Shown here: positions 10,470-17,810 of the stretch, piece by piece
Layout: each line of letters begins with the position of its first letter
Position numbering within the stretch: the stretch's first letter is position 1
Assembly: GCF_034119845.1 (NCBI RefSeq)
Contig: NZ_CP139420.1
Coordinates: 3,350,001-3,414,000 of the forward strand
Direction: 5' to 3'
DNA length: 64,000 nucleotides
Origin: Flavobacterium sp. NG2
Lineage (GTDB): Bacteria > Bacteroidota > Bacteroidia > Flavobacteriales > Flavobacteriaceae
Position numbers and translations under genes: made by a program
Notes under the pieces: generated by a model
Database searches by the model: none
What the model saw: the letters and a program-made list of their open reading frames with translations, nothing else
What the model was told of the DNA's origin: nothing

Positions 10470-10724
10470 ATGATGAAAAATGTATCCATAGCAATAGCAA
10501 GTTTAGCCCTATTTAGTGTTTTAAGTTGTAAAGAAAAAAAAGAAGAATCAACTTCAGATTCACCTCAAGTCATTGAAAAAACAAACACTGTAATTATCGA
10601 AAAAGAAGCTCAAGAGGTAAAAGAAGAAAATCCAGACGGTACATCAATTAGTGTTGACAAAGACGGATTAGAATTTTCAACTAAAGATGGAAGTACTAAA
10701 ACAGAAGTTAATATCAATAAATAA
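10470..10724 (+). CDS. Small Glu/Lys-rich lipoprotein of unknown function
   Basis: 84-residue lipoprotein: a signal with lipobox VLSC (Cys20), then a highly charged, probably disordered stretch rich in Glu, Lys, Thr and Ser, ending in a possible short beta segment (SISVDKDGLEFSTKDGS). No enzymatic motif is seen. It is a single gene after the starch locus, ended by a hairpin, and convergent with the cbb3 operon. Small lipoproteins of this kind are frequent in flavobacteria. It is likely a real gene because of the clean lipoprotein signal and AAAAATAAAA-type leader, but no function can be given. Confidence 0.75.
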   Translation: MMKNVSIAIASLALFSVLSCKEKKEESTSDSPQVIEKTNTVIIEKEAQEVKEENPDGTSISVDKDGLEFSTKDGSTKTEVNINK

Positions 10725-10762
10725 GATATTTATAAGAACTCTTCATCAAGAGTTTATTTATG

Positions 10763-10801
10763 AAATACCCCAAAAAAGAGAAATTCTATTTAGGGGTATT
10801 T
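10763..10801. terminator. Bidirectional terminator between convergent genes
   Basis: Stem AAATACCCC / GGGGTATTT (9 bp, 21-nt A-rich loop) followed by TTTT on the plus side and an A/T tract on the other. It lies between the small lipoprotein gene (+) and the end of the cbb3 operon (-). A smaller hairpin AACTCTT-CATC-AAGAGTT lies just before it at 10737-10754. Confidence 0.75.
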
Positions 10802-10835
10802 TTATGAGCCATAATATTAATTTTTAAAGACCTAA

Positions 10836-11537
10836 TTAATGGCAATTAGCATTGGCTTGCACAAACAAACTTGTTGTAGCAGGAGAAATATAAGGAATTC
10901 CCAAGCCTAATCCTCTCAGGATAAAAAGGACACCAATAAAAACGGCCACATACGGAATTAGTTTTTGGATTCTGTTGCGAACCGAAACAGTCAAAAAAGA
11001 CTGAATATAAACCACCATACTCATCAAGGGCACAGTTCCTAGACCAAACAAAAGCATGTACAATACTCCTAAACTAGCACTTTGCATGGCAATAGCACCA
11101 AACAAGGCTACATAGACCATTCCGCAAGGTAGGAATCCGTTGAGGAGTCCGATGGTGAATAAGGAACTATAACTTTTGTTTTTGAACTGTTGTCCTAAAG
11201 CCGACTTCAATTTTGAAATCAACCTGAAAACTGGTTTTGAGAAGCTGTAAGCCGCTAGTTTTTTTTCAGGAATTAGTACCACTAGAATCATAGCGACACC
11301 AATAAACAAAGACATTTTTTGTTGTAATCCTGCAATAAACAATCCCCTACCCACAAGTCCAAATAACAAACCTATCGTAGCATAAGCAGTCAAACGCCCT
11401 AAGTGATAGGTCAAAATTTGCAGCGTTTTTTTCGCTTGATTATTTCGATCCACAGGAAGCATCATCGCTATAGGACCACACATCCCAACGCAATGAAAGC
11501 TGCTGATTAATCCAAATATGAAAGCGGTGTAAAGCAA
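10836..11537 (-). CDS. SafE/UreH-like transmembrane protein at the end of the cbb3 operon
   Basis: Polytopic membrane protein of 233 residues from the sulfite exporter TauE/SafE and UreH-like family. The N-terminal helix carries the diagnostic FHCVGMCGPIAMM motif (CxxxC with a preceding His, metal-binding in appearance), and the second half repeats the pattern with LNGFLPCGMVYVAL. About six helices are visible. In Bacteroidota this family commonly follows ccoH and is thought to help copper handling for cbb3 assembly; that role is inferred from context. The frame has no ATG before the conserved N-terminus, so a TTG at 11537 is the likely start. The product ends in a His/Cys residue pair (ANANCH), which could bind metal. 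Confidence 0.85.
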   Translation of the reverse strand: MLYTAFIFGLISSFHCVGMCGPIAMMLPVDRNNQAKKTLQILTYHLGRLTAYATIGLLFGLVGRGLFIAGLQQKMSLFIGVAMILVVLIPEKKLAAYSFSKPVFRLISKLKSALGQQFKNKSYSSLFTIGLLNGFLPCGMVYVALFGAIAMQSASLGVLYMLLFGLGTVPLMSMVVYIQSFLTVSVRNRIQKLIPYVAVFIGVLFILRGLGLGIPYISPATTSLFVQANANCH

Positions 11538-11602
11538 TGTTTTGTTTAAAGTTTAAAGTTGTTATTGTTAATCATAGGTAACTGACCACTAAAAAACTGA
11601 AT

Positions 11603-11634
11603 ACTGATTCCTGATTACTGATTACTGATTACTT
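11603..11634. repeat. Short tandem repeat of CTGATTA
   Basis: Three perfect CTGATTA units and flanking partial copies between ccoH and the SafE-like gene, in an intergenic stretch (11538-11636) with no other visible signal. It belongs to the short word-like repeats common in this window. Confidence 0.6.
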
Positions 11635-11636
11635 AT

Positions 11637-12125
11637 TTAATTTATATAAAGTGTTTCCTTAGTCATGTATTCCTTTCCCTCGTATTGCCATTGTAAAGTA
11701 ATGTCCCAGCGACCGCCCACCAATTTTAATTTAGGTATGAGTAAAGTTGGATGAGAAGTAGATAACGAAATCGGAACTTCGAAATCAAATTTCTGGCTTG
11801 ACGGTCTGTAAAGGGACACTTTTCCTTTAATTTTTGATAAGTCATAGTCTGCTGGAAAACCAACAGATATGCCTTCTTCCATTGTGGTAATACTTGGTTT
11901 GTTTGTTAAATCGTGGGCGTTTTGAGTGCGGTCAATTTCGTCTTGAAAAAGGGCATCCTTCTTATAATATTCTTCCACGACTAGTTCATTGTCATATTTT
12001 GAGTTGGACTGTACTTTGATAACAAAGTACAAGATGAAACTCATAAACAAAGCGATGGCTATGACGATACCTGTTCCCCAGTTGATTAGCGGTTTTCTTG
12101 GGATAATGATGGGATTATTTTCCAT
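11637..12125 (-). CDS. ccoH: FixH/CcoH-family cbb3 oxidase assembly protein
   Basis: Small membrane-anchored assembly factor of 162 residues. A single N-terminal helix (about residues 17-38, GIVIAIALFMSFILYFVIKV) is followed by the FixH hallmark YYKKDALFQDEIDRTQNA and a periplasmic beta domain (VSLYRPSSQKFDFE, then GGRWDITLQWQYEGKEYMTKE). CcoH stabilises cbb3 subunits during assembly. Its place after ccoG and before the SafE-like gene is the usual order in Bacteroidota. Confidence 0.9.
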   Translation of the reverse strand: MENNPIIIPRKPLINWGTGIVIAIALFMSFILYFVIKVQSNSKYDNELVVEEYYKKDALFQDEIDRTQNAHDLTNKPSITTMEEGISVGFPADYDLSKIKGKVSLYRPSSQKFDFEVPISLSTSHPTLLIPKLKLVGGRWDITLQWQYEGKEYMTKETLYIN

Positions 12126-12191
12126 GATTTTTTTTCTAAAATGATTTACAAACCATTACAAACTAAACGTTTGCAAGACTAAAATGATAAT

Positions 12192-12250
12192 AAGACACAG
12201 ATTAAAAAGATTATAAGGTTTAATCTATGCTAATCATTTTAATCTGTGGC
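12192..12250. repeat. Dispersed word-like repeat (CACAGATTAA ... TTAATCTGTGG)
   Basis: Between ccoG and ccoH: CACAGATTAAAA is loosely inverted by TTTTAATCTGTGG about 35 nt later. The same words recur at about 21210-21240, 45255-45375, 45480-45495 and 35970-36000. No gene is seen here. Confidence 0.55.
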
Positions 12251-12316
12251 TCTTTTTTTTATGTTCAAGCGAGATGCACTAAAGTGTAAATCTTCAACTT
12301 AATTTCTGAATTCAAA

Positions 12317-13735
12317 CTAATCGAAACTCCTTGGACTTAAGAAAGTGGTTGTGGTCGTTTCGACTTTTTTATCTCCTTCAAATACTTCTATGAGTAATTT
12401 CGTTTTATCACTTTCTAATAAGTATTGGTTGATTTCGATAAAAAGAGTTCCACTACTCATACCTTGTTTAGGCACTTTAAATTCCGACTTTCCTACGATA
12501 TTTAATTTTCCTTTAATGTCTTTTAGTTCAAAATGAATATCATTAAAGTCATTGTGTGTTTTATTGATGATTTTGAAAGTATAAACGTTACTAATATTCT
12601 CTCCTTTGTGTTGAAACAATTGCCCTGGTAAACGCAAAATAGTCGCTTCGACATCATTTCGCAAGAATAATAATCCTAGCAATATTCCCACCAAAATGGT
12701 TAAAATTGCCGTATACCCTTTCATACGAGTGGTGAATTTGAATGGCGCTTTTTTCTCTATTTCATCTTCTGAAGCATAGCGAATCAAACCTTTAGGAAGT
12801 CCTACACTTTCCATAATCGTGTCACACTCGTCAATACAAGCGGTGCAATTCACACATTCCAACTGTGTTCCGTTGCGAATGTCAATTCCTGTAGGGCAAA
12901 CGTTTACGCATTGTTTACAATCAATACAATCTCCTTTGCCGGTTTCTTCACGATTTTCATTTTTGTTGAATTTGGCTCTACCAGTTTCTTTTTCTCCTCG
13001 AACGAAATCATAGGCTACATTTATTGATTTATTATCCAATAAAACGCCTTGCAAACGACCGTAAGGACAAGCTATGATACAAACTTGTTCTCTAAACCAA
13101 ACAAAAACAAAATAGAATACTCCAGTAAAAATGGACAGCGAAATCAAGGTTTTTAAATGATTCAACGGTCCGTCTTCAATCATCTGAAACAATTCGTCAC
13201 TACCAATTAAATAGGCTAAAAACACATTGGCAATAAGAAAAGATAGTATCAAGAAAATGGTCCATTTTAAGCCTTTTTTTCTAATTTTATCCCCGTTCCA
13301 TTCTTGTTTTTGCAAACGCATTTGAGCTCCTCTATCGCCTTCAATCCAATATTCTATACGTCTGAATACCATTTCGAGGAAGATGGTTTGCGGACAAATC
13401 CAACCACAAAAAAGACGTCCAAAAATAACCGTAAACAAAATCACAAAGACCACCCCAACAATCATAAAGAGCACAAAAATGTAAAAATCTTGTGGCCAAA
13501 AAGGAAATCCAAAAATATTGAAACGTCGTTCCAAAATATTGAATAACATAAACTGGTTGCCATTGACTTTTAGGAACGGATTGGCAATAAGAATCAATAG
13601 TAAAAAGTAACTCACCCATTTGCGATAGTTATAAAACTTACCCGAAGGTTTTTTAGGAAAAATGAACTTTCTTTTTCCTTCGGCATCAATGGTTCCTATC
13701 GTATCTCTAAAAGCTTCGTTTGGTACTTTTGACAT
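12317..13735 (-). CDS. ccoG: cbb3 oxidase accessory protein CcoG (FixG/RdxA), polyferredoxin
   Basis: Membrane iron-sulfur protein of 472 residues, reported in other bacteria to act in copper reduction during cbb3 maturation. N-terminal helices (about residues 35-60 and 85-110) precede CGWICPQTIFLEMVFRRIEYW, further helices, CIIACPYGRLQG, and two 4Fe-4S motifs near residues 245-280: CIDCKQCVNVCP, then CVNCTACIDECD. A C-terminal Ig-like periplasmic domain follows (FKIINKTHNDFNDIHFEL). All expected cysteines are present and the length is normal. It is 209 bp from ccoP; that gap holds an inverted repeat. Confidence 0.95.
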   Translation of the reverse strand: MSKVPNEAFRDTIGTIDAEGKRKFIFPKKPSGKFYNYRKWVSYFLLLILIANPFLKVNGNQFMLFNILERRFNIFGFPFWPQDFYIFVLFMIVGVVFVILFTVIFGRLFCGWICPQTIFLEMVFRRIEYWIEGDRGAQMRLQKQEWNGDKIRKKGLKWTIFLILSFLIANVFLAYLIGSDELFQMIEDGPLNHLKTLISLSIFTGVFYFVFVWFREQVCIIACPYGRLQGVLLDNKSINVAYDFVRGEKETGRAKFNKNENREETGKGDCIDCKQCVNVCPTGIDIRNGTQLECVNCTACIDECDTIMESVGLPKGLIRYASEDEIEKKAPFKFTTRMKGYTAILTILVGILLGLLFLRNDVEATILRLPGQLFQHKGENISNVYTFKIINKTHNDFNDIHFELKDIKGKLNIVGKSEFKVPKQGMSSGTLFIEINQYLLESDKTKLLIEVFEGDKKVETTTTTFLSPRSFD

Positions 13736-13750
13736 TTTAATTTATTTTTT

Positions 13751-13930
13751 AAACATATAAGTCATATAAGTTTTTTTTAAACCTAATAGATATATAAGGA
13801 CATTTAAATTAACATAACTGTTTAAAAACAGTTTTTCGTTTTACAATAAAACATCTTCTATATCCTATACCTCACTATAAATCATACTTTTACAATTATG
13901 AGTAAGAAAAACTTAATGACTTATATGTTT
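13751..13930. repeat. Inverted-repeat element with AAACATATAAG ends
   Basis: AAACATATAAGTCATATAAG at 13751-13770 is matched in inverse by ACTTAATGACTTATATGTTT at 13911-13930, with 140 nt of AT-rich sequence between. It fills the ccoP-ccoG gap. It shares its ends with 8352-8461 and with the tandem array at 35163-35960. Confidence 0.7.
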
Positions 13931-13944
13931 ATTCATTCGAATAA

Positions 13945-14844
13945 TTATTTTGCCTCTGTAGCAGCTGCTTCTTCAACCCAAACTTCTCCTTCAGGAGCTT
14001 TGGCATCAGCTGGATTACTGCCTTTAAGAGAGAGAATATAACTCGCTACTTTTTGGATTTCTTTTGGTTTCAAAGTTCCTTTCCAGGCAATCATTCCTTT
14101 ACCGTCACGCCCACCGTTAGTGATGGTGTGGAATAAATTTTTAACTCCACCACCTAGAATCCATTGCTCATCAGTTAAGTTTGGACCAATTTGTCCACCA
14201 GCATCAGCTCTATGACAAGCAGCGCAGTTATTCGTAAAAATAGTTTTTCCTATTTCTAATTCGGCTGGATCAGTTAATAGGGTTACTGTTTTCTCGTCCA
14301 TTAAATCGGGAGCGGTTTTCATGTATTCTTCTACCTCAATTTTGGCTTGAGCCAATTCCTTTTGCAATTCCATTTCTTGGTTGTCACCTCCCATGATTTC
14401 GAATCGAACCAAATAGACAACTGAGAAAATAATACAGGCATAAAACAAGTACACCCACCACGGTGGCAAATTGTTGTCTAACTCTCTGATACCATCATAA
14501 TCATGATGCAAAACTATTTCTTCTTCGCTTTCCATTGGTTGGGTGCGGGTTAGTTTGTGCATCAGGTTTTTATACCAGGCTTTTTCTTTATAGCTACTAT
14601 TTTCTTCCGCTGCTTGTCTTGCTTTTTCTTCTTCAGTTAGCAGGTTGTAGGTGATGTTGTTAATAGCGCTCACTGTTATTTCGATGGCAACCAAAAGAAA
14701 CAAGAAAACGGCTAGAAAAACAGCAACCATAGGATATTTTATAAATGCAGCTCTATCGCCAGAATCAATAAAATATTCCATTGCACCAAAAATGATAAAG
14801 AAAATCGCTGGTACTCGTACATAGACTGGAAATAATTTTTTCAT
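13945..14844 (-). CDS. ccoP: cbb3 oxidase subunit III (CcoP), mono-heme
   Basis: Membrane-anchored cytochrome c subunit of 299 residues passing electrons to the oxidase core. Two helices near the N-terminus (about residues 10-25 and 37-58) are followed by a charged cytoplasmic loop, a third helix (PPWWVYLFYACIIFSVVYLV, about 128-147) and a single c-type heme motif CAACH (Cys207-His211) with GQIGPNL and GMIAWKG, which holds a likely axial Met. Proteobacterial CcoP has two CxxCH motifs; only one is present here. The final residues (APEGEVWVEEAAATEAK) form an acidic tail. It lies 22 nt after ccoQ. Confidence 0.94.
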   Translation of the reverse strand: MKKLFPVYVRVPAIFFIIFGAMEYFIDSGDRAAFIKYPMVAVFLAVFLFLLVAIEITVSAINNITYNLLTEEEKARQAAEENSSYKEKAWYKNLMHKLTRTQPMESEEEIVLHHDYDGIRELDNNLPPWWVYLFYACIIFSVVYLVRFEIMGGDNQEMELQKELAQAKIEVEEYMKTAPDLMDEKTVTLLTDPAELEIGKTIFTNNCAACHRADAGGQIGPNLTDEQWILGGGVKNLFHTITNGGRDGKGMIAWKGTLKPKEIQKVASYILSLKGSNPADAKAPEGEVWVEEAAATEAK

Positions 14845-14866
14845 ATGAAATTATTTTTATTACTAA

Positions 14867-15046
14867 TTAGTCAATTATATTGTCATTCAATGGAATATTA
14901 CTCAACTCATTGATTTTTTCTTTTTTATAAGAAACCACCCAAAGGGTAAGTCCAACAAAAAAAGAAAAGAAAATCAACAACGATAAAATAGGATAAATGG
15001 ATACCCCAGCAATCGTTTCCATATTGTGTTTTATTTGTTCGAACAT
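14867..15046 (-). CDS. ccoQ: CcoQ/FixQ-like small cbb3 oxidase subunit
   Basis: A 59-residue open frame between ccoNO and ccoP (MFEQIKHNMETIAGVSIY at the start, then one membrane helix PILSLLIFFSFFVGLTLWVV, then YKKEKINELSNIPLNDN). Size, single helix, charged C-terminal tail and position between CcoO and CcoP all fit CcoQ, which stabilises the complex. The ATG at 15044-15046 and the TAA at 14867-14869 give a clean frame. Confidence 0.85.
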   Translation of the reverse strand: MFEQIKHNMETIAGVSIYPILSLLIFFSFFVGLTLWVVSYKKEKINELSNIPLNDNIID

Positions 15047-15061
15047 TTTTTTATTTTTTTA

Positions 15062-15123
15062 GGTTCTAAGTTTCTGAGGGACTAAGATTCTAAGTCTTTT
15101 TATTCAGTCTTAGAGACTTAGCC
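15062..15123. repeat. Dispersed CTAAG-word repeat with inverted halves
   Basis: GGTTCTAAGTTTCTGAGGGACTAAG is followed by a roughly inverted TCTTAGAGACTTAGCCTCTCAG. It lies between ccoQ and ccoNO inside the operon. Related CTAAG words occur at 35011-35150 and 46480-46560. Confidence 0.5.
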
Positions 15124-15138
15124 TCTCAGTTACTTTTT

Positions 15139-17316
15139 TTACTTTTTCACTTTAATATCTGTACCTAAACGCTGGATGTATGCAATTAAGGCTACGATTT
15201 CACGGTCTTGCATTGGGATAAATGTTTCCCCTTTGGCTGTCGCTCGTTTTCTACTTTCTTCATAGCTTTTTACAAAATCAGGGTCGGCTTTTAGGTTCTC
15301 TTCTATTTGTTGTGATTGCTTTTTAAGCGTTACTTTAGCATTGGCAACTTCTGCATCAGAATAAGGCACTCCTAAATCTTGCATTACTTTCATCTTTCCT
15401 TCAATATCAGTAATATCAAGGGCTTTGTTGTCAAACAACCATTTGTAGCCCGGCATAATAGAACCTGAAGACGTACTTTGAGGATTCCACATATGATTAA
15501 AGTGCCAGTTGTCATTGTACTTACCTCCTACTCTTAACAAATCAGGACCCGTACGTTTTGACCCCCATAAGAACGGATGATCATAAACAAATTCTCCTGC
15601 TTTAGATTGCGGACCATAACGCTCAACTTCTGAACGGAAAGGTCTTACCATTTGAGAGTGACAGCCCACACAACCTTCACGTATGTATAAATCTCTACCT
15701 TCTAACTCAAGTGGAGAATAAGGTTTCACACTAGTAATTGTTGGTATATTTGATTTCACCATAATCGTTGGTACAATTTGGATAACACCACCAATCAAAA
15801 TCGCTACTGTAGCTAAAATGGTCAATTGTACTGGTTTTCTTTCTAACCAAGTATGGAATTTTTCGCCTTTCAAACGACCATTACTAATGCGTTGTAACTC
15901 TGGTGCTTCGGCTAATTCATCTTCGATGGTATCATTAGCACGTACGGTTTTGTAAATATTATAAACCATCACAAACATCCCGATTATGTACATAGTTCCC
16001 CCAATGGCACGCATCCAATACATTGGAATAATTTGGGTTACTGTTTCAAGGAAGTTACCATACGTTAAAGTTCCGTCAGGATTAAATTGTTTCCACATAG
16101 ACGCCTGTAAGAATCCTGCAACATACATGGGTAAAGCATATAAAATAATCCCTAAAGTACCCATCCAAAAATGGACATTTGCCAATTTTAAAGAGTGTAG
16201 CCCCCCTTTTGACATACGAGGAACCAACCAATAGATTAATCCAAAAGCCATAAATCCGTTCCAAGCCAAAGCTCCTACGTGTACGTGAGCAATAATCCAA
16301 TCGGTAAAGTGGGCAATAGCATTGACGTTTTTAAGAGACAACATTGGTCCTTCAAAAGTTGCCATTCCGTAACCCGTGATGGCTACTACAAAGAATTTCA
16401 ATACCGGCTCTGTACGTACTTTATCCCAAGCACCACGCAAAGTCAACAATCCATTAATCATACCACCCCAAGAAGGTGCAATCAACATTACTGAAAATAC
16501 AACCCCTAGATTCTGAGCCCAGTTAGGCAAAGCAGAATACAATAAATGGTGCGGTCCTGCCCAGATGTATAAAAAGATTAAAGACCAAAAGTGAACGATA
16601 GACAATCGATAAGAATACACAGGACGATTTGCCGCCTTAGGAATAAAATAATACATTAATCCTAAAAATGGTGTTGTCAAGAAAAAAGCAACGGCATTAT
16701 GACCGTACCACCATTGTACCAACGCATCTTGCACTCCTGCGTAAACAGAATAACTTTTCATCGTAGAAACAGGCAAAGCCAAACTATTGAAAATATGCAA
16801 AACCGCAACGGTCACAAAAGTCGCGAGGTAAAACCAAATAGCCACATATAAATGTCGTTCTCTACGTTTTAAAATCGTCCCAATCATATTGATACCAAAA
16901 ACTACCCAAATCAAAGCGATGGCCACATCAATTGGCCATTCTAATTCGGCATATTCTTTTGAAGTACTATACCCTAAAGGAAGAGAAATAGCGGCAGCAA
17001 GAATAATCAATTGCCAGCCCCAAAAGTTTAGATTACTTAAAAAATCACTGTACATTCTGGTTTTAAGCAAACGCTGTAATGAATAGTAAATTCCGGCGAA
17101 CATGGCGTTACCTATAAAGGCAAAAATTACCGCATTGGTATGTAAAGGACGTAAACGCCCAAAACTCAACCAGGAAACACCATCGGTAAGGTTGGGGAAT
17201 AAAAATAGTGTGGCCAATAAGAGCCCCACAGCCATCCCGACCACTCCAAAAACAATGGTGGCGTAGATGAATTTTTTAACAATTTTGTTGTCGTAATAAA
17301 ACTGTTGCATTTCCAT
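15139..17316 (-). CDS. ccoNO: Fused cbb3 oxidase subunits I and II (CcoN-CcoO)
   Basis: Catalytic core of the high-affinity oxidase as one 725-residue polypeptide. Residues 1 to about 470 are CcoN, with about 12 helices and the heme/copper His motifs (RPLHTNAVIFAF, WWYGHNAVAFFL, IWAGPHHLLYSALPNW, DWIIAHVHVGALAWNGF). After a linker (about 470-500) a helix introduces CcoO, with one c-type heme site CVGCH (Cys549-His553), SQMVRPFRSE and TGPDLLRVGG. CcoN and CcoO are separate proteins in Proteobacteria; the fusion is known in Bacteroidota. Copper for the CuB centre would come through CcoI. Confidence 0.96.
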   Translation of the reverse strand: MEMQQFYYDNKIVKKFIYATIVFGVVGMAVGLLLATLFLFPNLTDGVSWLSFGRLRPLHTNAVIFAFIGNAMFAGIYYSLQRLLKTRMYSDFLSNLNFWGWQLIILAAAISLPLGYSTSKEYAELEWPIDVAIALIWVVFGINMIGTILKRRERHLYVAIWFYLATFVTVAVLHIFNSLALPVSTMKSYSVYAGVQDALVQWWYGHNAVAFFLTTPFLGLMYYFIPKAANRPVYSYRLSIVHFWSLIFLYIWAGPHHLLYSALPNWAQNLGVVFSVMLIAPSWGGMINGLLTLRGAWDKVRTEPVLKFFVVAITGYGMATFEGPMLSLKNVNAIAHFTDWIIAHVHVGALAWNGFMAFGLIYWLVPRMSKGGLHSLKLANVHFWMGTLGIILYALPMYVAGFLQASMWKQFNPDGTLTYGNFLETVTQIIPMYWMRAIGGTMYIIGMFVMVYNIYKTVRANDTIEDELAEAPELQRISNGRLKGEKFHTWLERKPVQLTILATVAILIGGVIQIVPTIMVKSNIPTITSVKPYSPLELEGRDLYIREGCVGCHSQMVRPFRSEVERYGPQSKAGEFVYDHPFLWGSKRTGPDLLRVGGKYNDNWHFNHMWNPQSTSSGSIMPGYKWLFDNKALDITDIEGKMKVMQDLGVPYSDAEVANAKVTLKKQSQQIEENLKADPDFVKSYEESRKRATAKGETFIPMQDREIVALIAYIQRLGTDIKVKK

Positions 17317-17393
17317 ATAGTAAATATTAATTGATTTAATAAATTGATTGTTTCACCGCAAAGGCGCAAAGACAGTAGGAATAATATTTTTCA

Positions 17394-17597
17394 CTACGAA
17401 ACTTTAGCTTTAGATTTTGAACACTCTGACCTCTGGCTTCTAGCCTCTGACTTCTTTAATTCGTCGTCAAAAAGCATCCGTACTGAAGGAGTATAGTCAT
17501 CATCATATTGACCGGTTTTGACGGCCATGACAAATGCAATAAAAAAACATATTGCCACTACTATACTAATAGCTATTAATAAATAAATAACACTCAT
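17394..17597 (-). CDS. ccoS: cbb3 oxidase maturation protein CcoS, with a repeat-derived C-terminal tail
   Basis: 67-residue CcoS: one N-terminal helix (MSVIYLLIAISIVVAICFFI) followed by the conserved VKTGQYDDDYTPSVRMLFDDE. CcoS is needed for cofactor insertion into cbb3. The conserved part ends near residue 48. The remaining tail, KKSEARSQRSECSKSKAKVS, is encoded by DNA that reads like a dispersed repeat (plus strand CTCTGACCTCTGGCTTCTAG, close in style to the TCTAACTT repeats at 28761), so the original stop has probably been replaced. It is first in the ccoS-NOQPGH operon, behind an FNR-type promoter. Confidence 0.9.
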   Translation of the reverse strand: MSVIYLLIAISIVVAICFFIAFVMAVKTGQYDDDYTPSVRMLFDDELKKSEARSQRSECSKSKAKVS

Positions 17598-17615
17598 ACC
17601 TTAAATTTTATGAAA

Positions 17616-17658
17616 CAAAATTAACTTTAGCATTGCGGGTATACTATGATATTTATCA
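17616..17658 (-). promoter_or_regulatory. FNR-type promoter of ccoS-ccoNOQPGH
   Basis: TGAT-ATTT-ATCA palindrome at 17647-17658, then 23 nt, then TAATTTTG (-7 box, minus strand) at 17616-17623. Taking transcription to start 4-5 nt beyond the box, the palindrome centre lies at about -41.5, the usual class II FNR/CRP position. The same spacing recurs at 20229-20271 and 23240-23282. Confidence 0.75.
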
Positions 17659-17697
17659 TACTTTGAAATTTATTAGGAATAAAAAAACGTTCAAAAC

Positions 17698-17782
17698 AGC
17701 CCCGATCGCAGCAAATTATCCTTTTTTGAAGGGAGAGGAACGAAGCCTTCAAAAAAGATAATGCGAAGAGCGGGACGACTCG
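17698..17782. repeat. Hairpin repeat with conserved ends (CCCGATNGCAG ... AGCGGGAC)
   Basis: Ends AGCCCCGATCGCAG and AGAGCGGGACGA enclose a long hairpin (17716-17732 with 17746-17761; CCTTTTTTGAAGG against CCTTCAAAAAAG). Same family as 40904-40983 and 46242-46316, but with a different stem. Lying just after ccoI, it could also act as its terminator. Confidence 0.7.
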
Positions 17783-17810
17783 TTATTAAGAGATCTATAA
17801 CGTAAAGCTC

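Noticed and set aside
13304-13619. Two overlapping frames inside ccoG
   Set aside because: Both lie in other frames of the intact ccoG coding sequence with its Fe-S motifs.
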